DNA of 35,279 nucleotides from JBFEYJ01 sp041563315 (GTDB taxonomy: Bacteria > Pseudomonadota > Gammaproteobacteria > Thiohalomonadales > Thiohalomonadaceae), in the NCBI GenBank assembly GCA_041563315.1, contig JBFFNE010000022.1, positions 1 to 35,279 on the forward strand. The letters run 5' to 3'. Positions 1-6,122 of the stretch are shown here, piece after piece; positions within the stretch are counted from its first letter, which is position 1; each line of letters opens with the position of its first letter. Both the position numbers and the translations under genes were made by a program. The notes beneath the pieces are model-generated. The model was not told the origin of the DNA, ran no database searches, and saw only the letters and a list, made by a program, of their open reading frames with translations.

Positions 1-62
1 CGCGAGAGCGTATCCAGCCAAAATCCCTGCCCATGTTCATGGAGTTCTAATAGCGGGTTCAT
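1..62 (-). CDS. tal: transaldolase, 5' end only
   Basis: Only the first 20 codons and part of the 21st are inside the window; the gene runs off the left edge. The start codon at 62-60 follows a GGGAGGTG ribosome-binding site about eight bases away. The peptide starts MNPLLELHEHGQGFWLD, matching the amino terminus of transaldolases (NPL-x-ELH-x-x-GQS-x-WLD). These transfer a dihydroxyacetone unit between sugar phosphates in the non-oxidative pentose phosphate pathway. The catalytic lysine lies outside the window. Identity rests on 20 residues; a fused transaldolase/phosphoglucose isomerase cannot be excluded. Confidence 0.75.
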   Translation of the reverse strand, partial: MNPLLELHEHGQGFWLDTLS

Positions 63-420
63 GCCTGCACCTCCCGGAAAGTGATGTGCAATGCGTACGC
101 TTAATGGAGAGCCATTCAGCCTGTATCAAGAAAGCTTAGGCAAGGAATCAGACAACTCAAACCGGTCTTCAGGGCAATGGCACTCAATGAAACGACAAAA
201 GACCGTAACGGGATTATTCGCCAACCACAGATGATGTTGATGAGGATCGGACACCGGAAATGGAGAGGATGAAACAAATAATAGCAAGATTAGGTGCTCC
301 TTACCCACGGGCGCTCATTTCTGGTAAGGCAAGAGTACTTGTCTTCTCTGCGCTCACGGGGAGTTGTCATTTTGCAGAACATAGCTAATTTTTTATCGAT
401 CTCCTTACGGAGGAGCACAT
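63..420. other. intergenic region between tal and the molybdoenzyme gene
   Basis: No convincing gene is seen here. The only open frame of note, on the minus strand at 126-308, has no ribosome-binding site and no recognisable motif. The region must hold the divergent promoters of tal and of the plus-strand gene at 421. A weak promoter candidate for the latter is TTGTCA at 364-369 with TAATTT at 386-391 (16 bp spacer); it is only suggestive. Confidence 0.4.
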
Positions 421-1452
421 ATGCCGCCATCGCACGAAAGTCAGCAAGGATTTCTCTCCCGCCGTGGATTCATCCACGTATTGGCGACCAGTGCTGCCAC
501 CACACTGTTCGGAAGCTGCTCACCGGAGCAACAGGCACTGGGTCTTCGCCCAGAGCGCCAGCGCCGCACCACATTCATCACCCCCAACGAGGAATTTTTT
601 CTTGTCGCAGTGGATCCCGATTATCGCCCACCGGTGAACCAGGAAACGGTGCAGAGTAACTGGTCATTGGAACTGGTCGGACCGGACAGAAACGTCCACA
701 AAACCCGCTATGCCGAACTGAATGAGAGGGCCGACCGGGTCATTCCTTATACCTTCGAATGCATCGGCAATTCGATCGGCGGAAGCCTCATCGGCAACGC
801 CAACTGGCATGTGTTGCCACTAAAAAGCTACTTGGCACAGGCGGGACTCTCCAGCGAGGTAAAAAGTGTCATGTTCGAGGGTCTGGACGACTTTTACTCC
901 AGTGTCTCGATCGAGCGAGCCACCGATGACTACGCCTTTATTGCGTTAAAGATGAATGGTGAGCCGCTGCCTGCTGGCCATGGCTTTCCAGCCAGGGTGA
1001 TCCTGCCTGACCTCTACGGCATGAAGCAGCCGCGCTGGCTGCGTCGCATCACCCTGCTTGGCGAAAGTAATACCACCTCTTACTGGGAGCGCCGCGGCTG
1101 GGCTGGCGAAGTGCCCATGAAAACCTTTTCACGTCTCGACCCGCTCCCCCCGATAGAGGTCGAAAAGGCTAGCCGCCTTAGCGGTACGGCGTTTGCCGGT
1201 GCGCGCGGTATCCGGCATGTCGAGATCTCGCTTGATGACGGAAAAACATGGCAAGCCTGCCACCTGGAAACACCGCCCCGATCACATGTCTGGTCGCTGT
1301 GGAGCTACCACTGGAAAAACCCTATTGCCGGCAGGCACGTTATTCAGGTGCGCGCCACCGACGGCACCGGGCAACGGCAGACAGCCAAGCGCACACGCCG
1401 CTATCCTGACGGTGCCAGTGGCTATCACCAGGAAACGATCACAATTGCTTGA
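421..1452 (+). CDS. sulfite-oxidase-family molybdopterin oxidoreductase, Tat-exported
   Basis: A 343-residue molybdenum enzyme of the sulfite oxidase/SorA/SoxC type, expected to act in the periplasm on sulfite or a related oxyanion. The N-terminus carries a twin-arginine signal (SRRGFIHVLAT, residues 13-23) and then FGSC at 30-33, a possible non-canonical lipobox. The cofactor domain contains TFECIGNSIGG at 111-121, where Cys114 is at the position of the molybdenum-ligating cysteine. Residues from about 235 resemble the Ig-like dimerisation domain (HVEISLDDGKTW). I see no haem-binding CxxCH, so electrons must go to a separate acceptor. The start follows GGAGGAG at a good distance. It converges on a DsrC-like gene, which hints at sulfur chemistry; substrate and gene symbol are not assignable. 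Confidence 0.88.
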   Translation: MPPSHESQQGFLSRRGFIHVLATSAATTLFGSCSPEQQALGLRPERQRRTTFITPNEEFFLVAVDPDYRPPVNQETVQSNWSLELVGPDRNVHKTRYAELNERADRVIPYTFECIGNSIGGSLIGNANWHVLPLKSYLAQAGLSSEVKSVMFEGLDDFYSSVSIERATDDYAFIALKMNGEPLPAGHGFPARVILPDLYGMKQPRWLRRITLLGESNTTSYWERRGWAGEVPMKTFSRLDPLPPIEVEKASRLSGTAFAGARGIRHVEISLDDGKTWQACHLETPPRSHVWSLWSYHWKNPIAGRHVIQVRATDGTGQRQTAKRTRRYPDGASGYHQETITIA

Positions 1453-1491
1453 ATAGAAAGGACCGTGAAACTCACGGAAAGGAAACATACT

Positions 1492-1523
1492 GGGTCTTCG
1501 CGAAAAGTGCTTCGCGAAGGCCC
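1492..1523. terminator. bidirectional terminator-like hairpin
   Basis: A 13-bp stem with one T-G wobble (GGGTCTTCGCGAA, 1492-1504, pairing with TTCGCGAAGGCCC, 1511-1523) and a six-base loop. It lies between the convergent genes ending at 1452 and 1529. No strong T-run follows on either strand, so termination is inferred from position and stem strength. Confidence 0.55.
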
Positions 1524-1528
1524 TGTCG

Positions 1529-1900
1529 TTACTCAGTACTCCCGAAGTGGGGATCAGTGGTATAGGGGGCCAGGGGAAGACCGGCGATTTTGGTCGCCTG
1601 AGTCACCGGACCGTGGGGAAATAGGGTATAGAGATATCGCCTGCCGCCTCTGTTGCGATAGCGCTCCTCAAGCGTTTCAATGATCTGGCGACCGCTCTTC
1701 GCCTGCCCCTCGTGTATAAAGCGCTCACGAAGAAAATTGACCACATCCCAGTGCTCATCGGTCATCTCGATCTGCTGCTCTCTGGCCAGTTGCTCTGCAT
1801 GTGTGCTCGACCAGGGGGGGAGTTCACTCAAGTACCCTTCCGGATCCTGCTCAATCGCACGCTCATTCAGAATATATCTATTAATATCAGTGCCGGGCAT
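1529..1900 (-). CDS. DsrC/TusE-family protein lacking all cysteines (RspA-like)
   Basis: A 123-residue member of the DsrC/TusE/DsvC sulfur-carrier family. Family signatures are clear: DEHWDVVNFLRERF in the middle and YLYTLFPHGP followed by QATKIAGLP near the end. In DsrC the C-terminal arm has two redox cysteines, one in the QAC(K/R)IAGLP motif and one next to last in the protein. Here the first is threonine, the second is missing because the tail reads PLAPYTTDPHFGSTE, and there is no cysteine anywhere. Persulfide or trisulfide carriage is therefore not possible by the known mechanism. Cys-less members have been grouped as RspA, proposed to be regulatory. I chose ATG 1900 because AAAGGAGG lies eight bases before it; GTG 1909 overlaps that site. 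The TusE role is unlikely. Confidence 0.9.
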   Translation of the reverse strand: MPGTDINRYILNERAIEQDPEGYLSELPPWSSTHAEQLAREQQIEMTDEHWDVVNFLRERFIHEGQAKSGRQIIETLEERYRNRGGRRYLYTLFPHGPVTQATKIAGLPLAPYTTDPHFGSTE

Positions 1901-2097
1901 GATACTCACCTCCTTTGACTACTCAGGTTGTGAGGAAAAGAATCGCTTACAGAAGAGCAAGCGACACGATTTAAAATCTAATTAAAAGTATAGATTCTGC
2001 ATGGGGAGACGCCAGCGAAAAGAAATATTTGTGACACTACACTAAGCAGCTTCACTACCGCCGCAAACGATGTGCTGTCGCTACATCAGCCGTAAGG

Positions 2098-2283
2098 TTA
2101 TTTTGACGCCTTCTCCCTTCTTTCCTTTTCTATGCGCGCATTCCAGCGTGAATAGCATCCATTCCCACAAAAATAATAGATATACTCCTTGCCTTCGACG
2201 CTCAGTGATTCTGCACGGGAAATCTCCTGGTGGCATATCTCGCAGGAGACCGGTTCGGGTTCTTTAACGGGCAGTTCAGACAT
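2098..2283 (-). CDS. DUF3330-like zinc-binding mini-protein
   Basis: A 61-residue cytosolic protein with CEICHQEI near residue 14 and YYFCGNGCYSRW near residue 37. The two CxxC-type pairs suggest one zinc site. The pattern SCEIC...FCG-x-x-CY-x-(K/R)W is that of the DUF3330 family, known from mercury-resistance transposons and sulfur bacteria; function unknown. The tail (RIEKERREKASK) is strongly basic. The start is preceded by GAGGAGG. It stands alone on the minus strand, upstream of the DsrC-like gene but about 200 bp from it. Confidence 0.7.
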   Translation of the reverse strand: MSELPVKEPEPVSCEICHQEISRAESLSVEGKEYIYYFCGNGCYSRWNARIEKERREKASK

Positions 2284-2604
2284 ACTCCAAACCTCCTCTG
2301 GATTGCGATGTCAGGCACAACCTGCCATGCCTACCATCCACGACTCACACAACCGATATTAAAAGTATAGGGGGATTACCCAAGTACTCCAGCAAAAATG
2401 ATGCTGCTTATGAACGACACAGCTCACGTCAAGACTGCTTATAACCTTTAATTGAATGTACAAATCCATCCTCTGACCAGGTGGCAGCTGCCGACCGGAC
2501 AGAACCCCTCTTATTAAAAAATATCCTATGCTTTCCCTCCCGAAGGTGACAGGATAAAGTGTCACAATGACAGAACGCTGTCATATTGCCCACGGTGGAA
2601 CAGT
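2284..2604. other. divergent intergenic region, DUF3330 gene / marR
   Basis: This 321-bp gap separates two divergently transcribed genes and must contain both promoters. Its right end carries two inverted repeats described separately. Minus-strand reading frames at 2359-2641 overlap those repeats and the MarR start and have no family signature; I take them as chance frames. Confidence 0.45.
2546..2584. promoter_or_regulatory. two inverted repeats, candidate MarR operator
   Basis: GTGACA-N8-TGTCAC at 2546-2565 is followed directly by ATGACAG-N4-CTGTCAT at 2567-2584. Both are perfect palindromes built on the same TGACA/TGTCA half-site. They end 20 bp before the MarR start codon, where autorepressor sites of this family usually lie. 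The repeats are plain in the sequence; binding by the MarR protein is inferred. Confidence 0.55.
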
Positions 2605-3045
2605 ATGGCTTTATCAAGCAAAGGCGAAGCACTAAATACATTGATCGAAGAGCTTTTCCAGCTCAACGGCAGGCTGCTGGCGGCCGCTGATACACTAAGT
2701 GCTACCCATGGCCTTACCGGGGCACGTTGGCAGGTACTGGCAGCCCTGAAGCTGGAACAGCGACCACTGACAGTGGCCCAGATCGCTAGGCGCATGGGGC
2801 TGCAGCGCCAGAGTGTACAGCGACTGTGCGATATTCTGGTCAAACAGGATGTGCTCGCCTACCACGCCAATCCAGATCATAAACGCGCCAAACTGGTGGA
2901 CATCACAACCAAGGGGAGAGAAATCTTTGATCAGGCAAGTATCACCCAGATTGCCTGGGCCAACAGCATCACCGATAATTTCAATCTTGAGGAGCTAACC
3001 GCTGCCGCCAGCGTGCTGCGCAAGCTCAAAGAGCGACTCGGCTGA
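2605..3045 (+). CDS. MarR-family transcriptional regulator
   Basis: A 146-residue winged helix-turn-helix regulator. The DNA-binding part is at about residues 35-100: LTGARWQVLAALKL, then LTVAQIARRMGLQRQSVQRLCDIL as the recognition helix, then the wing with NPDHKRAKLVDITTKG, the MarR equivalent of the D-x-R-x4-x-x-LT motif. Helices at both ends would form the dimer interface. Members usually repress themselves and a neighbouring gene until a small phenolic or oxidant ligand binds. The inverted repeats just upstream fit autoregulation. Its natural target may have been the downstream symporter, now a pseudogene that begins directly after this stop codon. Confidence 0.92.
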   Translation: MALSSKGEALNTLIEELFQLNGRLLAAADTLSATHGLTGARWQVLAALKLEQRPLTVAQIARRMGLQRQSVQRLCDILVKQDVLAYHANPDHKRAKLVDITTKGREIFDQASITQIAWANSITDNFNLEELTAAASVLRKLKERLG

Positions 3046-4172
3046 ATGCCGCGCCTGCCAGTTCGGGAAATGACCGAGCGTCATGGCGTGCATACCTTCG
3101 GCGGCCTGCTCAGCCATTAGCACGATACCAATTTCCCGGCGCTGCGCTTTCTCGTCGGCCTCATTACCCTGCTCTTTCTCGGCACCTATGCCGCCGCCCA
3201 GCTCAGCGCCGGCAGCAAGGCGTTGCATGTACTGTTTGATTGGGAACTCTATAGCGGGGCACTCATCGGCACGGTAATCGTACTGCTTTACTCTTTCGCC
3301 CGCGGCGATCCGCGCTTCAATCTGGACCGATGCGGTACAGTCCATCGTGATGTTTGTAGCCATGGCGATGATGCTCTACATCACCCTGGATACGCTCGGC
3401 GGCTTTGGTGGCGCTAGCGACAGGCTTGGAGAAATCGACGGAAACTATCTGTCACTGATGCCACAGGACATGAGCTACGGCCACTGCTCGGAGGCCTGGC
3501 ATTCGTTCTAGGCTAGTTTTTCGCCGGGTACGGCGTGGCAGGCCAGCCGCACATCATGGTTCGCTTCATGACCATGGATAAACCGGAGAGCATCAACCGA
3601 GTCTGCCATGACCATTGGTGTCGGCCTCGCCGTGCGCGTGCTATTGCCGGAGGTTGAGAGTTTCGATGCCGAACTGGCTCTGCCGACCCTGGCTCAGGGG
3701 CTGTTACCGCCAGTACTGGTCGGGATGGTATCGGCGGGGATCCTCGCCGCCACCATATCCACTGCTAATCCTCAGCTGTACCGCCTCACTTACCCGCGAC
3801 TTCCACCGACAAAGGGTAGATCACTACCTCATCACCAAGGACGGTACGGTTGTGATTAGCCTGCTCGCGCTGCGGGTCGCGCTGTTTAGCGACAAGAGTG
3901 TCTTTGTCCTGGTGCTCGACGCTTGGGCTGTTCTGGGTGCAGGCTTCGCCCCGCTACTCACCGTCTACGCCCTGGGACGACGGCCCAGTGAGGCACACTC
4001 CATTGCGATGATGCTTGGCGGCATAGTCATGGTCTATGCCTGGCCGTTACTGATGCCGGGGCTCATCTATGCCATTGCCCCGGGTATCACCAGCGGAGTT
4101 ATCATCTACCTCATAGGAAGCCGCCTCGGCATGGTCCATGCCGGCATAAGGGAGGAAGCGGCCTCCGTGTGA
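3046..4172 (+). pseudogene. decayed sodium:solute symporter (PutP-like), 5' truncated
   Basis: The conceptual protein is readable only by changing frame several times. First frame: LRFLVGLITLLFLGTYAAAQ and LYSGALIGTVIVLLYSFA, with an internal TAG at 3118-3120. A shift near 3300 then gives IRASIWTDAVQSIVMFVAMA. A shift near 3485 gives FFAGYGVAGQPHIMVRFM, after a TAG where a tryptophan is expected; this GQPHI-x-x-RFM segment is a hallmark of sodium/proline-type symporters. A shift near 3605 gives LPPVLVGMVSAGILAATIST, and a last one near 3785 gives SLTRDFHRQ and the final helices to the stop at 4170-4172. About the first 100-150 residues of a normal member are missing. With at least four frameshifts and two stops it cannot be functional. 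Confidence 0.88.
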
Positions 4173-4260
4173 AGGATCAATAATTTTGCGACCTAGTCGT
4201 ACAAATTCCTCGCAGGAGGACATATAATCGGAAGGCATTGCGTCCTACAGGAACTGAACC

Positions 4261-4650
4261 ATGGCCACCCTGATTCAATACAAAAACAATGTTCCCGGCG
4301 TGAAAATCGCTATCGATAAATCCCCTTATCGCCTCGGGCGCAGTGAAGAGAATGACCTGAGCATCAATGACGACCTATCCAGTCGCGAACATGCGCTAAT
4401 AGAGGAAGTCCGAAGCGAGCAAGATCCACAATTCTCCCACCACGTGCTCCGTGATCTGGGTAGTACCAATGGCACCTTCGTCAACCACGCTCCGATCACC
4501 GCCCATCTTTTGCTTGATGGGGATATGATCCGGATAGGTCAGACCTTCTTTCGCTTCAGCGAGTCCGGCCAGGCAGAGATGGGGGAGACCAAGATCCTCA
4601 AAAAGAGCATCATCCCTGGCCTGTTCTACACCAGCGACAAAGAGAGCTGA
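4261..4650 (+). CDS. FHA-domain protein
   Basis: A 129-residue protein that is almost entirely a forkhead-associated domain. Visible signatures are YRLGRSEENDL (the GR-S core), then SSREHALI (S-x-x-H), then LRDLGSTNGTFVN (the D-x-x-S-x-NG-x-x-x-N motif). Such domains bind phosphothreonine peptides, so the protein probably reads the output of a Ser/Thr kinase encoded elsewhere; no kinase or phosphatase gene is in this window. No signal peptide or membrane segment is seen. It is a single gene followed by a strong hairpin. Confidence 0.93.
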   Translation: MATLIQYKNNVPGVKIAIDKSPYRLGRSEENDLSINDDLSSREHALIEEVRSEQDPQFSHHVLRDLGSTNGTFVNHAPITAHLLLDGDMIRIGQTFFRFSESGQAEMGETKILKKSIIPGLFYTSDKES

Positions 4651-4675
4651 GTCTTACCAGAAAAAAACCACTTTT

Positions 4676-4712
4676 CCCTTAGGGGGCCACAACAAGAGGC
4701 CCCCTTTAAGGG
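4676..4712. terminator. GC-rich hairpin after the FHA gene
   Basis: CCCTTAGGGGGCC (4676-4688) pairs with GGCCCCCTTTAAGGG (4698-4712) over a nine-base loop, with two unpaired T. On the minus strand a run of seven T (4661-4667) lies a few bases past the stem. On the plus strand the sequence after it is A-rich. It is well placed to end FHA transcription and to insulate cold-shock gene 1. Confidence 0.6.
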
Positions 4713-4814
4713 AGAATAAAAAGCTACTGTTAACAAAACCGCTTCTGACTGCTATCCACTTATTTATTCTGTAGCCACACAATAAGTGCGCGTTAGCTGG
4801 TCATAAATAACACT

Positions 4815-4859
4815 AATCAGCTTGAAAAATAGCGATTAAATCGTGTGGTCAAGCTGATT
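4815..4859. promoter_or_regulatory. 11-bp palindrome overlapping the csp1 promoter
   Basis: AATCAGCTTGA at 4815-4825 is perfectly complementary to TCAAGCTGATT at 4849-4859. Inside it is a second palindrome, CGATT-A-AATCG at 4833-4843. The right arm overlaps the proposed -35 box (4846-4851). The site could be an operator or a cruciform. No matching palindrome is seen at the other cold-shock gene. The acting protein is unknown. Confidence 0.5.
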
Positions 4860-4874
4860 TCTGTATCGTATACT
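4846..4874 (+). promoter_or_regulatory. sigma-70-type promoter of cold-shock gene 1
   Basis: TGGTCA at 4846-4851 and TATACT at 4869-4874 with a 17-bp spacer. Transcription would start near 4881 and give an untranslated leader of about 115 nucleotides, as usual for cold-inducible csp genes. The second csp gene has the identical -35 hexamer and spacer length, which supports the call. Confidence 0.6.
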
Positions 4875-4995
4875 CGAAGAGACCTGCAGTTTATGGCAGT
4901 GGCCGTTTTGGATGTTACCTTTTCGCGTTATCTCCTGAACACCCCGATTCATGACCTGCAATCAACAATAAGTTTATTTTAAAAAGGTAAGTATC

Positions 4996-5199
4996 ATGGC
5001 AACAGGCACAGTGAAATGGTTTAACGAATCCAAAGGCTTTGGCTTTATCGCTCAGGATGATGGTGGACCGGATGTCTTCGTTCACTTCAGCGCTATTCAG
5101 GGCGGCGGCTTCAAAACCCTGAACGAAGGCCAAAAGGTCACTTACGACGTGCAAGACGGTCCCAAAGGTCCACAAGCAAGTAACGTTGTACCTCAGTAA
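4996..5199 (+). CDS. cold-shock protein 1 (CspA family)
   Basis: A 67-residue single-domain OB-fold protein that binds single-stranded RNA and DNA and melts mRNA structure at low temperature. RNP1 is KGFGFI (residues 14-19) and RNP2 is VFVHF (27-31); length and WFNESKGFGF context are typical. The start is preceded by AAAAAGG. The gene has its own promoter, a long leader and a strong terminator, so it is monocistronic. It is closely similar to the second cold-shock protein at 16023-16226; differences include T/S at residue 5 and N/A at residue 42. Which paralogue is cold-induced cannot be told from sequence. Confidence 0.96.
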   Translation: MATGTVKWFNESKGFGFIAQDDGGPDVFVHFSAIQGGGFKTLNEGQKVTYDVQDGPKGPQASNVVPQ

Positions 5200-5220
5200 T
5201 ACCAACCATCTCTTGACGAA

Positions 5221-5245
5221 AAACCCCGCCTTGGCGGGGTTTTTT
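5221..5245 (+). terminator. rho-independent terminator of csp1
   Basis: CCCCGCC (5224-5230) pairs with GGCGGGG (5233-5239) over a two-base TT gap, and the flanking A and T bases can extend the stem. Six T follow (5240-5245). It starts about 20 bp after the csp1 stop. Confidence 0.93.
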
Positions 5246-5342
5246 GCTTCTCAGCCTGGCACTCCCCTCGCGCCGGTTGCACTCGGCCGAAATACCGCTA
5301 CTTTTGTTGGAGTCAAAGCACAAAGCCACAAGGAGAACTATC

Positions 5343-5687
5343 ATGAAAGTATTACTCACCACAACATCAATACTTATCCTCGCCGCTTCGCCGCTCAATC
5401 CTCTGCTCGCCGCGCAGCAAGGTATGGCGCAAGAGCGTGGAACTGAGGCCGCCGCGGGAATGGAGGCTAAGGAAGAACAACTCAAAATGATGGATGAAGA
5501 AAGCGAGCGCAGCATGGAGCAACAGCGTGAGATGACTCGGGATAAAATGAAGAGCGAAGGCCAACAAACCAAATCCATGGAGGAGCAGCAGGAGCGCAGG
5601 ATGGAGCAGGAACATAAAGAGCAGGGGGTAGGCACTGAAGAAGGAGAGCCCAAGAAAGAGCGTAAATGGTGGCGCTTCTGGGAGTAA
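5343..5687 (+). CDS. exported Glu/Met/Gln-rich low-complexity protein
   Basis: A 114-residue protein with a Sec-type signal peptide (MKVLLTTTSILILAASPLNP, likely cleaved near LLAA). The mature part is almost only Glu, Met, Gln, Lys and Arg, for example EEQLKMMDEESERSMEQQ, and should be disordered or a long helix in the periplasm. It ends KWWRFWE, an aromatic tail that could touch a membrane or partner. I chose ATG 5343 because AAGGAGA lies eight bases before it and the signal peptide begins there; an upstream in-frame start would bury the signal. No family recognised. Its style resembles the secreted DKDQ-repeat protein at 13011-13343, but there is no real alignment. Confidence 0.75.
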   Translation: MKVLLTTTSILILAASPLNPLLAAQQGMAQERGTEAAAGMEAKEEQLKMMDEESERSMEQQREMTRDKMKSEGQQTKSMEEQQERRMEQEHKEQGVGTEEGEPKKERKWWRFWE

Positions 5688-5753
5688 TGCCCATTCCCTC
5701 AAACTTTGTTCCACTCGGCAGTTAGACCGAGTGGATGTTACCACCATCAACCG

Positions 5754-5993
5754 TTACTTTCCCAACCCATCGATGAAGCGCCCAACTTCGAGACTCCCCT
5801 GTTCAGCCAGGCAGCGTAACTGGTCTGTCGAGCACTCAGCATTACAGGAGGCGATCCTGAGGTCAGAACCATAATGGCGTACGTTACACCAGGTAGTGCA
5901 TCCCTTGGCATTAAGATCACAACTACCCCATAACGGCAGGGTCAACACAGCAACTAGTGTCACCACCATAATGATGTAGAGCTTTTTCATCAC
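5754..5993 (-). CDS. small exported six-cysteine protein
   Basis: A 79-residue protein with a signal peptide (MMKKLYIIMVVTLVAVLTLP). The mature region of about 55 residues has six cysteines (25, 32, 36, 50, 54, 61), enough for three disulfides in the periplasm. The spacing C-x6-C-x3-C-x13-C-x3-C-x6-C is nearly mirror-symmetric, suggesting a helical hairpin pinned by disulfides, as in CX3C proteins. The context WGSC is not a good lipobox. The ribosome-binding site is CAGGGGG upstream of ATG 5993. I do not recognise the family. The DsbB at 28239-28730 could serve its oxidation, a general inference. Confidence 0.7.
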   Translation of the reverse strand: MMKKLYIIMVVTLVAVLTLPLWGSCDLNAKGCTTWCNVRHYGSDLRIASCNAECSTDQLRCLAEQGSLEVGRFIDGLGK

Positions 5994-6122
5994 ACCCCCT
6001 GGTTTTCTCTGCGGGGCATCGAAGTTAACCCATCATGCTTGCAAAGACGACACTGGCACAACGGTTATGTGATGCAGGTATCATTATCAACACCATCTAG
6101 CCTGCGACGAAAGCCGCTCTTA

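Noticed and set aside
5367..5750. Minus-strand frames with Leu/Phe/Ser-rich, membrane-like sequence
   Set aside because: They arise from the reverse complement of Glu/Lys/Met codons of the exported low-complexity protein.
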